64,000 nucleotides of DNA from Peteryoungia ipomoeae (GTDB lineage Bacteria; Pseudomonadota; Alphaproteobacteria; Rhizobiales; Rhizobiaceae), in NCBI RefSeq assembly GCF_004912165.1, contig NZ_STGV01000006.1:62001-126000 (forward strand), given 5' to 3'. How positions within the stretch are numbered: the stretch's first letter is position 1; each line of letters opens with the position of its first letter. The notes beneath the pieces are model-generated. The model was not told the origin of the DNA. It did no database searches and worked only from the letters and a program-made list of their open reading frames with translations. The position numbers were made by a program, and so were the translations under genes. Shown one piece after another: positions 46,778-56,454 of this stretch.

Positions 46778-47478
46778 TTGGACATTTCCTTGATGTCTTC
46801 CTCGACGATATCGAGGATCTTGATGGTTTCCCGCCGCGCGGCCTCGGTGTCCTGGGCCGCAATCGCGTTGAACAGGGTGCGGTGATAGGGGAAGGACCTG
46901 CGGGCAAAATCCGGACGGTCAAAGGGCGTTTCCCAGAAGCTTTCGAAGGCCTCCCGCATCTGCTCCAGCAATTGCCGGAAAAGGGGATTGTGCGTGGCGT
47001 CGTAAATGGCAAGGTGAAACGCGAGGTCTTCTTTTCCGGCCGTTCCCTTTTCCAGATGCACCCGTTCCATCTCGTCCAATGCCCTGCTGATATGCTGCAA
47101 GTCGCCATCGGTGCGTTTGCGGGCCGCAACCATACAGGCCTCACACTCGATCCCGCGGCGAACCTCAAGCGTTTGGAGAAGCACGTCTCGGAGATTGTCC
47201 ATGGTGACGGACAATGGCATGTGGACCGTGCCGGAGGTGATCGGTTTCAAAAGATAGGTGCCGCTTCCCTTGCGGGTTTCCATGACGCCCAGCGCCTGAA
47301 ACTGCCGGATAACTTCGCGGATGGTCGAGCGACCGACGCCGAGGGCCGCCATCAGCTCCCGCTCTGCCGGAAGCCTATCACCGGCGGCCAACCGCGCCTG
47401 CTGGATATAGGCTGCGAGTGACTCCATGACCTGTCGGCCTCGATCTGCAGGCGGAAGCGGAGAAAGGGTGGATTTCAT
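46774..47478 (-). CDS. FadR-subfamily GntR transcriptional regulator
   Basis: This 234-residue regulator has an N-terminal winged helix (LAAGDRLPAERELMAALGVGRSTIREVIRQFQALGVMET) and a C-terminal FCD effector domain with the histidine/asparagine metal-ligand positions in AFHLAIYDATHNPLF. It is the first gene of the operon and overlaps the PLP-enzyme gene by 4 bases. It probably controls the downstream importer and enzyme in response to the substrate or an intermediate. Confidence 0.92.
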   Translation of the reverse strand: MKSTLSPLPPADRGRQVMESLAAYIQQARLAAGDRLPAERELMAALGVGRSTIREVIRQFQALGVMETRKGSGTYLLKPITSGTVHMPLSVTMDNLRDVLLQTLEVRRGIECEACMVAARKRTDGDLQHISRALDEMERVHLEKGTAGKEDLAFHLAIYDATHNPLFRQLLEQMREAFESFWETPFDRPDFARRSFPYHRTLFNAIAAQDTEAARRETIKILDIVEEDIKEMSK

Positions 47479-47764
47479 TGTCGCCCTTTAAATTGGTCTG
47501 ACATCATATCAATCAGCCGCAACGCCTCTTGTCAACGGAGTTGCCTGCGCGCGGCCACGCAGCTCGACAAATTACGATGTCGAGCCAGAGGCGCTTGTTG
47601 ATCAAAAAAGGTGGTGCGCAGTCACCAGACTATCTGGGGCTGTGGGGGGTGTGGGTAGTGGCTTGCCGAATGCAACCGGCCCTGACCTGAAGAATTTCAG
47701 CCGTCGTTGCACTAAAACTGAGCGCGCGCCCCAGGCGCTCGACTAAAGGCCGTGCGGCAACGAG
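47479..47764. other. Intergenic region upstream of the FadR-type regulator
   Basis: About 285 bases without a recognisable gene. It holds the operator candidate at 47493-47504 and a TTGATCAA palindrome near 47598. Confidence 0.5.
47493..47504 (-). promoter_or_regulatory. Candidate FadR-type operator upstream of the regulator
   Basis: TTGGTCTGACAT lies 15-26 bases upstream of the regulator start; it fits TNGT-N3-ACN closely and is near-palindromic. This suggests autoregulation of the operon. Confidence 0.45.
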
Positions 47765-47971
47765 TCAGCGTTGCTCAGGGACGTCACGGGGTTCAAGAGA
47801 CAGCAACCGGTCCATCAGGAAGCCGACAGTATCGGCCACGGTGCAGCCGCTGATGATGCATTCATGCATGTCGCAAACGGTATTGCAGACGCGCTCGCGC
47901 CGCGCGTTCGTGACCGCGAGGGTGAGGCTGTCACCGTCCGCGCTCATGCTCAATCTGTTGTCTTTAAACAT
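47765..47971 (-). CDS. Small hypothetical protein with four cysteines
   Basis: This 68-residue protein has a central cysteine-rich part, CNTVCDMHECIISGC, followed by a helical, Leu-rich end. The spacing C-x3-C-x4-C-x4-C and an adjacent histidine could bind a metal or cluster. The start ATG 47971 lies 28 bases after the stop of the Fe-S repair gene, on the same strand, with GGACGGG upstream. I recognise no family; a link to nitrosative stress is suggested by the neighbour only. Confidence 0.5.
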   Translation of the reverse strand: MFKDNRLSMSADGDSLTLAVTNARRERVCNTVCDMHECIISGCTVADTVGFLMDRLLSLEPRDVPEQR

Positions 47972-47998
47972 GATCCCGTCCGCCTGCTGGTGTCTGCC

Positions 47999-48661
47999 CT
48001 AGACTTTTGCGCTGGTGAAGCGGGGAAAGAGGATCTCATTTTCCAGATGCATATGACGGACGAGATCGTCGGAAAACTTCTTCGCGTTCGTGTAAAGCGC
48101 GCGCCATGAATTGCAGGCGCCTTCCGGCAGATGAAATCCACCCGTCACGTGTTCCAGTTCCGCCAGATGCTGCGCCTCGACATCATGCTCGTGGCGCATT
48201 TGTTCGATGGGTCTCGTCAGCATCGGCTGGTCATCGCGTTCCATGAGCGGGAAGAGAAACACCTCCTCGCGATGCATGTGATCGCCGAGATCGCTCTTAA
48301 TCCGTTCGAGGAGATCTGCCAGTCCGAGCGGAGCATCGGGATGATCGGCATGCACGCGCTCGACCTTGGCCGCAAGTGGAATGAGCGAGATGAGTTCCGC
48401 CCGATGGGTGTCATGGTAGCGCGTTCGAAGGTGATGGATCAGGTCGATCGTTCCCTCTGGCGCTTCAGTCGAAGCGGCGCGTACAAGGCTCTGCAATTCG
48501 CTCAGCATAGCTTCGGGTGAAAGGCCTGCAGCGACCGCCGCCTCCTGAATGCTGTCTGAACCGCCGCAGCAGAAGCTGATCCCATGTTGGCGGAAAAGTT
48601 CTGCTGCACCGGGGATGGATGTGGCGATCTTGCCGACCGTCTGACTTTGCTGGAGTTCCAT
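47999..48661 (-). CDS. ric: Iron-sulfur cluster repair di-iron protein (YtfE/ScdA/Ric family)
   Basis: This 220-residue protein has the N-terminal ScdA/DUF542 part (IPGAAELFRQHGISFCCGGS) and a C-terminal hemerythrin-like di-iron domain with histidine/glutamate ligands in HHLRTRYHDTHR, MHREEVFLFPLM, MRHEHDVEAQHL and RHMHLENEILFPRF. It repairs Fe-S clusters damaged by nitric oxide or oxidants. ATG 48661 opens directly into the family start. Placement near the nap genes fits protection from NO formed during nitrate or nitrite reduction. Confidence 0.93.
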   Translation of the reverse strand: MELQQSQTVGKIATSIPGAAELFRQHGISFCCGGSDSIQEAAVAAGLSPEAMLSELQSLVRAASTEAPEGTIDLIHHLRTRYHDTHRAELISLIPLAAKVERVHADHPDAPLGLADLLERIKSDLGDHMHREEVFLFPLMERDDQPMLTRPIEQMRHEHDVEAQHLAELEHVTGGFHLPEGACNSWRALYTNAKKFSDDLVRHMHLENEILFPRFTSAKV

Positions 48662-48961
48662 GGGGTTCACCTTGCTTGAGCTCTCGCGCATTTCCGCTTT
48701 GGAGCGGACTATGGACACCCGCACTGATTGGGTCGTTGCGCTTCCGCAAACAACATGACGTCGGCAGGTTGCGCGATGCCACAGACCTTGCGGAGTGGTG
48801 CTCGCCCGCAACGACCGCAATGACCAAGGCTGCGCCATCGCGGATATGATGGAAGCTCATTGAGAGTATCGCAGCGGAACCCGTCAGCCTGAGCAGGGCT
48901 GAAGCCTTTTCAGGTTCTGTGCCGCCCAAAGGTGTCTCGCCGAAGACGGGTGCAACCCGTA
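48662..48961. other. Intergenic region between ric and napC
   Basis: About 300 bases without a supported gene. A short TCAGCC/GGCTGA stem lies near 48888-48906. I found no FNR-type TTGAT-N4-ATCAA box. Confidence 0.45.
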
Positions 48962-49672
48962 TCAGATCCCCCCATCGGCAAGCAACCCACTGTGCGCGCG
49001 GTCGACGGCGTTGCGTAGCTGATCAATTGCCGATGCCGTTGGGAGCTTTTCGCCTTGCAGTTCTTCCGGCATTTTCCAGCCGGGATCAACGCCTTGCATG
49101 TTCGGAAGCTCGTGAGCGATACCCTTGTGGCAATCGATGCACGTTGCTTTGCCATTCAGAAGAAAGCGCGTGTGGATCTCCGCAGCACGTTCCGTCTGTT
49201 TCGACAGGTCCATGGCGATGGAGGAGTGGCAGTTTCTGCACTCGAGGCTGTCATTGGCTTTCAGTCTTGCCCATTCGTGCTGTGCCAACCGCAATCTCTC
49301 ATCCAGAAATTTCTGACGCGTATTGATCGTTCCGAAAATCTTGCCCCAGACTTCCTTGGAGGCCTGCATCTTGCGCGCGATCTTGTCTGTCCACTCATGC
49401 GGGACGTGACAGTCTGGACAGGAGGCCCTGACGCCGGATCGGTTGGAGAAGTGTATGGTCCTGGTCATCTCCTCGTAGACGTTGGTCTTCATCTCGTGGC
49501 AGCTGACGCAGAATTCCTCCGTATTCGTCAGTTCAAGCGCCGTGTTGAACGCACCCCAAAACATGACGCCGCCGACAAAGCCGCCCAGCGTCAGGAAGGC
49601 CAGGCTGAGTGTCGCCGCTGGTGTCGTGAGGATGCGCCATGTCCATGCGAGCAGGTTGCGGAGCCTCTGCAT
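48962..49672 (-). CDS. napC: Tetrahaem cytochrome c NapC
   Basis: This 236-residue membrane-anchored quinol dehydrogenase has one N-terminal transmembrane helix (about residues 17-42) and four CXXCH haem motifs: CVSCH, CPDCH, CRNCH and CIDCH. It carries electrons from quinol to NapB. It follows napB by 2 bases and is the last gene of the nap operon. Confidence 0.95.
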   Translation of the reverse strand: MQRLRNLLAWTWRILTTPAATLSLAFLTLGGFVGGVMFWGAFNTALELTNTEEFCVSCHEMKTNVYEEMTRTIHFSNRSGVRASCPDCHVPHEWTDKIARKMQASKEVWGKIFGTINTRQKFLDERLRLAQHEWARLKANDSLECRNCHSSIAMDLSKQTERAAEIHTRFLLNGKATCIDCHKGIAHELPNMQGVDPGWKMPEELQGEKLPTASAIDQLRNAVDRAHSGLLADGGI

Positions 49673-49674
49673 CT

Positions 49675-50166
49675 TTAATGCTCCTCCCCCATCAGTTTAA
49701 CCCCCATCTCGCTCATGTCGCGAAAGGTGTTGCCGACCAAAGGGTTGGTCTCTGCCTGGGGCACGTGGCAGGCCGTGCAAAAGTACCGTCTCGGCGAAAC
49801 GTCTGCCAGCATCTGCCCTTCACGCGTGATGTAGTGGGTCACGCTGATCATCGGAGCGCCGGAGCCTTCCGTAAATTCGCGCTTGTGGCAGGAGAGACAT
49901 CTGTTGGTGTTGACCGACAGTTGGTAGCCTTCGATGGAGTGTGGAATGACGGGAGGTTGGTCCGGGTAGGCGCGCATTTTGCGCACGTCATCCACATTCC
50001 ATTTCGGCAATGGTTTTGCCGGGAGACTATCCATCTGTTGAGGCGGGCCGGACAGTTGCGGAACCGATTGAGCAACCACGCCGCCACCGATGAGGCAGGC
50101 TGCGAACATGGCAAGGGCGCCGAGCCGGCCTCTTGTCAGGCCACGGGAACGATCTTGACTGCGCAT
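49675..50166 (-). CDS. napB: Dihaem cytochrome c NapB
   Basis: This 163-residue periplasmic electron-transfer subunit has an N-terminal signal/anchor helix and two CXXCH motifs (CLSCH and CTACH). It receives electrons from NapC and passes them to NapA. Its start overlaps the napA end by 31 bases. Confidence 0.94.
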   Translation of the reverse strand: MRSQDRSRGLTRGRLGALAMFAACLIGGGVVAQSVPQLSGPPQQMDSLPAKPLPKWNVDDVRKMRAYPDQPPVIPHSIEGYQLSVNTNRCLSCHKREFTEGSGAPMISVTHYITREGQMLADVSPRRYFCTACHVPQAETNPLVGNTFRDMSEMGVKLMGEEH

Positions 50167-52640
50167 TTTTTGAAATCCGTTTGTTTGGAGATCGGATCGG
50201 TGGCGTCAAGCGTCACCTTGTTGATCAACTGGCTGGCATCGAACCATGGAACGAAGATCACGCCGGGAGGCATGCGGTTGCGACCACGCGTCTCGACGCG
50301 GGTCCGCATCTCGCCGCGACGCGAGACGATGGTGATCTCCGCCCCCTGATTGATCCCGCGTTTTCGTGCGTCGTCGGCGTTCATGAAACAGCGGGCGCCG
50401 GGAAAGGCCTTGTAGAGCTCGGGCACTCTCATCGTCATCGAACCGGAATGCCAGTGTTCCAGCACGCGGCCGGTCACCAGCCAGAAATCGAACTCCTCGT
50501 CCGGGGATTCCGCCGGCGGCTCATAAGGGACTGCGAGGATGACTGCACGCCCATCGGGTTTGCCATAGAAGCGCACCCCTTCGCCCGGTTTCACATAGGG
50601 GTCATAGCCTTCGCGGTAGCGCCACTTCGTTTCCTTGCCGTCGACGACCGGCCAACGAAGGCCCCGTTCCTGGTGATAGACGTCGTAGGGCGCCAGATCA
50701 TGCCCATGTCCGCGCCCAAACTCCGCGTACTCCTCAAAGAGGCCCTTCTGGAGATAAAAGCCGAAGGCTTCGGCTTCGCGATTTGTGTAGTCCGGGTCAA
50801 CTTCGGATAGGGGATATCGGTCAACCTTGCCGTTTGCGAACAGCACCTCAAAAAGCGTCTTTCCGCGGTAGTCAGGATTCTGCGCCAAGATCTCCTCGGT
50901 CCAGACCTCATCGGTCGTAAAGCGCTTGGAGAACTCCACCAATTGCCAGAGGTCCGAGCGTGCGTCTCCCGGTGCATTGACCAGTTGATGCCAGACATGC
51001 GTTCGGCGTTCTGCATTGCCATAGGCGCCCTCTTTCTCAACCCACATGGCGGCCGGCAGAATGAGGTCGGCCGACATGGCGGTGACGGTGGGATAAGCGT
51101 CTGAGACGACAACGAAGTTGTCCGGGTTTCTGTAACCGAGATAGGTTTCATTGCTGGTATTGGGGGCTGCCTGAACGTTGTTGTTCACCTGGACCCAATA
51201 GAAGTTCAGCTTGCCATCCTTCAGCATCCTGTCCTGTTGCACGGCATGGTAACCCGGCTTGTCAGGGAGGAGGCCGTCGGGCAGCTTCCAGATCTCCTCG
51301 GCATGATGCCGGTGCTCGGGATTGGTCACCACCATGTCCGCGGGCAGGCGATGCGCGAAGGTGCCGACTTCGCGTGCGGTTCCGCAGGCCGAAGGCTGGC
51401 CAGTCAGGGAGAAAGGGCCATTGCCTGGCTCCGAGATCTTTCCCGTCAGCAGATGCAAATTATAGATCATGTGATTGGCCCAGACACCGCGCGTGTGCTG
51501 GTTGAAGCCCATGGTCCAAAGCGACATGACCTTGGTGTCGGGATTGGCATAGAGCTCGGCGAGCTGTTCCAGGAAGCCGGGATCGGACCCTGTCAGTTCG
51601 GCTACTTTCTCCAACGTATAGTCCGAGACGAAAGCCTTGAAGCTGTCGAAGTCGATCGGCTCCATCTTGGTCGGATCACCGGCATTTTTTGCCTTCACCT
51701 CGAGCGGATCGTCCGGTCGAAGGCCATAACCGATATCGTCCACGCCCTTCATAAAGGTCGTATGCGCGCGCACGAATTCCTCGTTCACCCGACCGGTCGA
51801 GATGATGTGGTTGGCGATGTAGTTCATGATCGCCAGATCGGTGCTCGGCTTGAAGATGATCGGAACGTCGGCAAGGTCCATGCTGCGGTGGGTAAAAGTC
51901 GATAGCACCGCAACTTTCACATGCTCGTGGCCGAGCCGCCTGTCTGCGAGGCGTGTCCACAGGATCGGATGCATCTCCGCCATGTTCGAGCCCCAGAGCA
52001 CAAAGGCGTCGGCGTGCTCAAAGTCATCGTAGCAGCCCATCGGTTCGTCCATGCCGAAGGTCCGCATGAAGGCGTAAGCCGCAGATGCCATGCAATGGCG
52101 GGCATTGGGGTCCAGGTTGTTGGAGCGGAAGCCGGCGCGCATCAGCTTGGTCGCGGCATAGCCCTCGAAAATGGTCCACTGACCGGAGCCGAACATGCCG
52201 ACGGCTGTCGGTCCCTTCTCACGCAGAACCTTCTTGCACTGCTCGGCCATGACGTCGAAAGCTTCGTCCCAACTCACCGGTTCGAATTCGCCGTCCTTGG
52301 CAAATTGCCCGTTGCGCTTGCGCAGAAGGGGGGTTGTCAGACGATCCTCGCCGTACATGATCTTCGAGAGGAAATAGCCCTTGATACAGTTGAGGCCGCG
52401 GTTCACCTCGGCCTGCATGTCGCCGTGCGTGGCGACGACCTGTCCTTCCTTGACGCCGACCATGACCCCGCAACCGGTGCCACAGAAGCGACAGGGTGCC
52501 TTTGACCATTTGATTTCAAGCGACTGGACGCCACCCGGAACAGACTGGGCATTGGCCGGCAAGCTGATGCCGGCGGTGGCCGCTGCAATCGCGGCGGCAT
52601 GGGCCTTGAGCAGACTACGCCGCGTCAGTTCTGTGTCCAT
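50136..52640 (-). CDS. napA: Periplasmic nitrate reductase catalytic subunit
   Basis: This 834-residue molybdoprotein has a Tat signal ([19 protein letters not shown]) and a [4Fe-4S] cluster bound by C50, C53, C57 and C85. The probable molybdenum ligand is C183 in [13 protein letters not shown]. It binds bis-MGD and reduces nitrate to nitrite in the periplasm. Length and domain content match NapA; it overlaps napD by 26 bases. Confidence 0.97.
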   Translation of the reverse strand: MDTELTRRSLLKAHAAAIAAATAGISLPANAQSVPGGVQSLEIKWSKAPCRFCGTGCGVMVGVKEGQVVATHGDMQAEVNRGLNCIKGYFLSKIMYGEDRLTTPLLRKRNGQFAKDGEFEPVSWDEAFDVMAEQCKKVLREKGPTAVGMFGSGQWTIFEGYAATKLMRAGFRSNNLDPNARHCMASAAYAFMRTFGMDEPMGCYDDFEHADAFVLWGSNMAEMHPILWTRLADRRLGHEHVKVAVLSTFTHRSMDLADVPIIFKPSTDLAIMNYIANHIISTGRVNEEFVRAHTTFMKGVDDIGYGLRPDDPLEVKAKNAGDPTKMEPIDFDSFKAFVSDYTLEKVAELTGSDPGFLEQLAELYANPDTKVMSLWTMGFNQHTRGVWANHMIYNLHLLTGKISEPGNGPFSLTGQPSACGTAREVGTFAHRLPADMVVTNPEHRHHAEEIWKLPDGLLPDKPGYHAVQQDRMLKDGKLNFYWVQVNNNVQAAPNTSNETYLGYRNPDNFVVVSDAYPTVTAMSADLILPAAMWVEKEGAYGNAERRTHVWHQLVNAPGDARSDLWQLVEFSKRFTTDEVWTEEILAQNPDYRGKTLFEVLFANGKVDRYPLSEVDPDYTNREAEAFGFYLQKGLFEEYAEFGRGHGHDLAPYDVYHQERGLRWPVVDGKETKWRYREGYDPYVKPGEGVRFYGKPDGRAVILAVPYEPPAESPDEEFDFWLVTGRVLEHWHSGSMTMRVPELYKAFPGARCFMNADDARKRGINQGAEITIVSRRGEMRTRVETRGRNRMPPGVIFVPWFDASQLINKVTLDATDPISKQTDFKKCAVKIVPVA

Positions 52641-52908
52641 TGATCAATCCCTCCTCCAAATTCTCTGCATGCTCGAAAACCATGTTTGCCGCCATGACAT
52701 CCGGAAGGCTTGAAATGGCCGCCAATGTGGCGCCCATTTCGCCGCTGGACTTGCCCTCGATCACGATGATGATCTTGCCCTGTTCAGCGGCATGAACTTC
52801 GACGTTCGGCATTTCTGCCAAAGTTTCGACAAGGCGATCAGCCGCACCGGGCGTGCACAGGACAACGGCACTGGAGACATGAAAGCGGTCAGGCGCGCGC
52901 GTCGACAT
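52615..52908 (-). CDS. napD: NapA-specific chaperone NapD
   Basis: This 97-residue cytoplasmic protein belongs to the NapD chaperone family ([44 protein letters not shown]), which binds the NapA Tat signal and delays export until cofactor is inserted. It overlaps napF by 20 bases and napA by 26. Confidence 0.93.
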   Translation of the reverse strand: MSTRAPDRFHVSSAVVLCTPGAADRLVETLAEMPNVEVHAAEQGKIIIVIEGKSSGEMGATLAAISSLPDVMAANMVFEHAENLEEGLINGHRTDAA

Positions 52909-53389
52909 GCGGACTACTCCTCAGCGATATGGAAATTGCGCTCGTCGGGCAGTGGCCGATGCAGGCGCCGCAGCCGGTGCAATCTTGGTCAGCAATGTCC
53001 GGATGCCATGGTCCGCCAGCGCGCGGGCGAAAGCGGATGGCGTCGGCCGGACAATGATCACGGCATGACTGACAGTCGACGCCATTGAGCGCCAGACAGT
53101 GCGAGAGCACTAGTGCTGTGTGGGAGAAGGAGAGGTCCGCGTCGAAAAACATGTCGGAATGCGGACAATTCTCGCGACATATGCCGCAGAAATCACACCC
53201 ATCAATGGAAAAATCGAGCGTGGGCATGCCGGACTGCATCGAGATGATTGATTTCGGACAGTGATCAACGCATGCCCGGCATTGTTCGCAGATCTCCGAA
53301 ACAGGACTCCCGAGGCCCGGTGGGAGAATATGCACTTCTTCCCTTATCTGTCCTCGAAGCAACGATCGTCGCGATAGTAGGGTCACCAT
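52889..53389 (-). CDS. napF: Ferredoxin-type protein NapF
   Basis: This 166-residue cytoplasmic protein has four [4Fe-4S]-type cysteine clusters: CEQCRACVDHCP, CDFCGICRENCP, CQSCRDHCP and CTGCGACIGHCP. A twin-arginine-like RRSLLRG is near its start but no hydrophobic signal follows. It supports maturation of NapA. The start at ATG 53389 gives the normal NapF length (about 164). Confidence 0.93.
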   Translation of the reverse strand: MVTLLSRRSLLRGQIREEVHILPPGLGSPVSEICEQCRACVDHCPKSIISMQSGMPTLDFSIDGCDFCGICRENCPHSDMFFDADLSFSHTALVLSHCLALNGVDCQSCRDHCPADAIRFRPRAGGPWHPDIADQDCTGCGACIGHCPTSAISISLRSSPHVDARA

Positions 53390-53399
53390 CGGATCCTCG

Positions 53400-53594
53400 C
53401 TACGCTGGAGGGCCGGGCGGACCGGCGATGATCTGGTACATCCAGACAATGAAGCCGAAGCCACCGACGGCCGCTACTGCAAGGATTGGCCAGATGCCGA
53501 AGGCGAGTATGAAAAATGTCGCAAGCTCGGATCGACGCCGCAAACGGCGGTCGGAGGCAGACAACGCGGTGGTGTTCTCGGTGCTGTGACGCAC
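53400..53594 (-). CDS. napE: Small membrane protein NapE
   Basis: This is a 64-residue protein with the NapE pattern: a polar N-terminus, then the transmembrane segment LATFFILAFGIWPILAVAAV and the ending WMYQIIAGPPGPPA. The start chosen is GTG 53594 because AGGAGG sits five bases upstream and the length matches NapE; ATG 53633, 13 codons earlier, is an alternative. It opens the napEFDABC operon. Its function is not established. Confidence 0.88.
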   Translation of the reverse strand: MRHSTENTTALSASDRRLRRRSELATFFILAFGIWPILAVAAVGGFGFIVWMYQIIAGPPGPPA

Positions 53595-54108
53595 GGGCTC
53601 CTCCTCCTGCTCGCAATCAGTGTGCGTTTTCATCACTCTTCTGTCAAGGAAAGTGAAGTCTCGTGATGTCGGGATAATTGCGACGAAGGGCGGTGATCGC
53701 GGCTTGTGGGGGGTAAAAGAGAGGTAGAAAGCGCCGGGAAAGCGGGCCTCGAGGCGCAATCACTCTCCCGCCGCGTCTCCATGCCGGGGGAACTCTGCGG
53801 AGAATGTCAGTTTTTTGATCGGAGCGGTTTTGGGCGGGGCGAGTAACTTCAAGCTTGCCTGACTGGATCGGAAGACGGGTTCCGCCGCGCGCTTGATGGA
53901 GGCAAGCTTGGTGAAGCATGGGGGTATTGCGCCACGCGGGACCACCATCGAGATGGTCGGCTGTGCTTCAAAATCCGGCAACCGCGAATAGACTGGCAGC
54001 GGGATATGATGCGGACCTCGAACAGGTCCGCATGGGCGTCAGCGATCGGCTCCGATCAGCTTGCGAGCGAACCTATGCCGCTCTGCAGGCTGGGAGAGCC
54101 GAAAGGTA
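53595..54108. other. Intergenic region upstream of the nap operon
   Basis: About 510 bases with short frames but no recognised gene. It should contain the nap promoter. I looked for FNR-type boxes and did not find one. Confidence 0.5.
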
Positions 54109-54249
54109 TCAACGGCGGCCTTCGACGGCGGCGCGCAGGTTGTGGCGAGAAATGCCGAGGTCGCTCAGGGCGCGATCGTCGAGGGCCGACAGTTCGCGGA
54201 TAGCGCGGCGATTTTCGAGGTAGGTCTTGAGCTTGCTAGCGATACGCAT
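54109..54249 (-). CDS. DUF1127 small basic protein
   Basis: This 46-residue protein is essentially one DUF1127 domain: RAIRELSALDDRALSDLGISRHNL. Such small arginine-rich proteins are common in alphaproteobacteria and affect RNA turnover and phosphate/carbon responses. The start ATG 54249 gives the usual size; upstream in-frame codons have no family character. Confidence 0.85.
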   Translation of the reverse strand: MRIASKLKTYLENRRAIRELSALDDRALSDLGISRHNLRAAVEGRR

Positions 54250-54588
54250 CGTTTCGTTCCATTCATCTTGTGCTATGCACAATATATAGCCCGCTCCATG
54301 ATGAAATAAAATGCACGTGCTCGCATGGGAGGCATGCTGCCCAAGCACACCTCAGTTCCGCCTCATGTCTTAACGGAATGTATAGCCCGGCGAGCGCCCG
54401 CCGGCCCTCCCGACGACCACATCCCACTTCCCCTCGCGCCTTCGCTCGCAATGCCGCCCCGGGGAAACATGCCGGAATGACCACCGACAACAAACCTGTA
54501 TTACAGATTTGACAGTTATCGCCGGTTAAGCTAAAATCTATCTGACATGTTGAAGACACGCACCTCAACTTGGTGAGCAGGAATACCG
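54250..54588. other. Promoter region between the DUF1127 gene and the dehydratase gene
   Basis: About 340 bases with no supported gene. The end of it carries the regulatory element at 54534-54547. Confidence 0.5.
54534..54547. promoter_or_regulatory. Shared element AAATCTATCTGACA, site 1
   Basis: This 14-base element lies about 40-55 bases upstream of the dehydratase start. The identical 14 bases occur at 62322-62335 upstream of the cupin gene. The GACA part resembles one half of the CTTGTC/GACAAG operators seen elsewhere in this region. Confidence 0.5.
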
Positions 54589-55737
54589 ATGATCATTTCC
54601 GACGTCATTGTAAGACGATTTCGCACGACCACGCGCCGCCACTCCGACAGCGCCGGCCATGCCCATCCCGGACCTCCGCATCAGGTCGAGCAGGCAATCC
54701 TGACGATCCGCACCGAGGACGGTCATGAGGGCCATTCCTTTACCGCGCCGGAAATCGTGCGTCCGCATGTGATCGACAAGTTCGTCAAGAAGGTCCTGAT
54801 CGGGCAGGATCATCGCGACCGGGAGCGCCTGTGGCAGGATTTGGCCCATTGGCAGCGCGGATCCGCCGCCCAGTTGACCGACCGCACGCTGGCCGTCGTC
54901 GACTGCGCGCTTTGGGATCTCGCCGGCCGCATGCTCGATACACCTGTACACAAGTTGATCGGCGCCTATCGCGACAAGGTTCTGGCCTATGGCTCGATCA
55001 TGTGCGGCGACGAGCTGGAGGGTGGCCTGGCCACGCCGGAAGATTATGGCCGTTTTGCTGAAACGCTGGTCAAGCGCGGCTACAAGGGCATCAAGCTGCA
55101 TACCTGGATGCCGCCGGTCAGCTGGGCGCCGGATGTGAAGATGGACCTGAAGGCCTGCGCCGCAGTGCGCGAGGCTGTCGGCCCCGATATCCGCCTGATG
55201 ATCGATGCCTTCCACTGGTATTCGCGCACGGATGCGCTGGACCTCGGCCGCGGCCTGGAAAAGCTTGGCTTCGACTGGATCGAGGAGCCGATGGATGAGC
55301 AGTCCATGTCCTCCTACAAGTGGCTGGCCGACAATCTCGATATCCCGGTCGTCGGACCGGAAAGCGCCTCTGGCAAGCACTGGCACCGCGCCGAATGGGT
55401 GAAGGCCGGGGCCTGCGATATCCTCAGGACCGGCGTCAACGATGTCGGCGGCATCACGCCGGCACTGAAAACCATGCGCATGGCCGAATGCTTCGGCATG
55501 GAATGCGAGGTCCATGGCAATACGGCGATGAACCTGCATGTGGTGGCGGCCTCGAAGAACTGCCGCTGGTATGAGCGCGGCCTGCTGCATCCCTTCCTCG
55601 AATATGACGATGGCCACGACTACCTGAAATCCCTGTCCGACCCCATGGATGCAGATGGATTTGTCCATGTTCCTGACCGTCCGGGCCTTGGCGAGGATAT
55701 CGATTTCGACTTCATCGAAAACAATCGGGTCGGATAA
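54589..55737 (+). CDS. Mandelate racemase/muconate lactonizing (enolase superfamily) enzyme, probable sugar-acid dehydratase
   Basis: This 382-residue enzyme has the enolase-superfamily fold with metal ligands D206 (MIDAFHW), E232 (WIEEP) and E258 (GPES). A base pair K169/H171 lies in IKLH and another histidine in ECEVHG (H309). These are the marks of the MR subgroup, whose members dehydrate or epimerise acid sugars. The downstream esterase and transporter suggest that it acts on a sugar acid. Its exact substrate cannot be read from the sequence. Confidence 0.88.
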   Translation: MIISDVIVRRFRTTTRRHSDSAGHAHPGPPHQVEQAILTIRTEDGHEGHSFTAPEIVRPHVIDKFVKKVLIGQDHRDRERLWQDLAHWQRGSAAQLTDRTLAVVDCALWDLAGRMLDTPVHKLIGAYRDKVLAYGSIMCGDELEGGLATPEDYGRFAETLVKRGYKGIKLHTWMPPVSWAPDVKMDLKACAAVREAVGPDIRLMIDAFHWYSRTDALDLGRGLEKLGFDWIEEPMDEQSMSSYKWLADNLDIPVVGPESASGKHWHRAEWVKAGACDILRTGVNDVGGITPALKTMRMAECFGMECEVHGNTAMNLHVVAASKNCRWYERGLLHPFLEYDDGHDYLKSLSDPMDADGFVHVPDRPGLGEDIDFDFIENNRVG

Positions 55738-55742
55738 CCACG

Positions 55743-56372
55743 ATGAAGACGGTCCTCGCATTTGGTGACAGCCTGACCTGGGGCGCCGACCCTGCAACGG
55801 GATTGCGGCATCCGCCGGAATTTCGCTGGCCCGAAGTGCTTGAGGCTGGGCTTGGCGATCTGGCGCGGGTGATCGGCGACGGGCTCGGCGGGCGAACCAC
55901 CTGCTATGACGACCATACGGGGCCGGCCTGCCGCAACGGCGCAAAGGCGCTTCTGGTTGCCCTGGGCAGCCACATGCCGCTCGATCTCGTCATCATCATG
56001 CTCGGCACCAATGACCTGAAGCCGAGCCATGGTGGACAGGCGGAGCCTGCGGTCTCCGGCATGCGCCGGCTGGCGCAGATCGTCGAGACCTTTCCCTACA
56101 AGCCACGAACGGCGATCCCGCGGTTGATGATCGTCGCGCCGCCGGCTTGCGTCGCGGGTCCCCAAGGCGCACCGGCCGCCGGCCGCAGAATTTCCGAATC
56201 CGAACGGCTTTCGCCTCTATTTCGCCAGCTTGCCGCGGAAGTCGGCGCTGAGTTCTTCGACGCGGGCGCCGTCGCCACGGCCTCGCCCGTCGATGGAGTG
56301 CATCTGGGCAGAGAGGCAACCCGTGCCATAGGACAGGCGCTCGTCGCGCCTGTTCGCAGCATACTCGCCTGA
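55743..56372 (+). CDS. SGNH/GDSL hydrolase (arylesterase-like)
   Basis: This 209-residue enzyme has the four blocks of the SGNH family: block I GDSLTWG with the catalytic serine near residue 10, the GDGLGG oxyanion glycine, GTNDL with the asparagine, and DGVHLG with the catalytic D and H. No signal peptide is seen, so it should act in the cytoplasm as an ester or lactone hydrolase. It starts 5 bases after the dehydratase stop, so both act together. Confidence 0.9.
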   Translation: MKTVLAFGDSLTWGADPATGLRHPPEFRWPEVLEAGLGDLARVIGDGLGGRTTCYDDHTGPACRNGAKALLVALGSHMPLDLVIIMLGTNDLKPSHGGQAEPAVSGMRRLAQIVETFPYKPRTAIPRLMIVAPPACVAGPQGAPAAGRRISESERLSPLFRQLAAEVGAEFFDAGAVATASPVDGVHLGREATRAIGQALVAPVRSILA

Positions 56373-56454
56373 TCCCGCGCTGCTCGTGGAGGAGCAGTGC
56401 CCGATCATAACGTTAGAGGTCGCCATGATGGAATGGCACCGAAAGGGAGGAAGC

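Noticed and set aside
53634..54108. FNR/anaerobic box for the nap operon
   Set aside because: I searched for TTGAT-N4-ATCAA and found no acceptable match.
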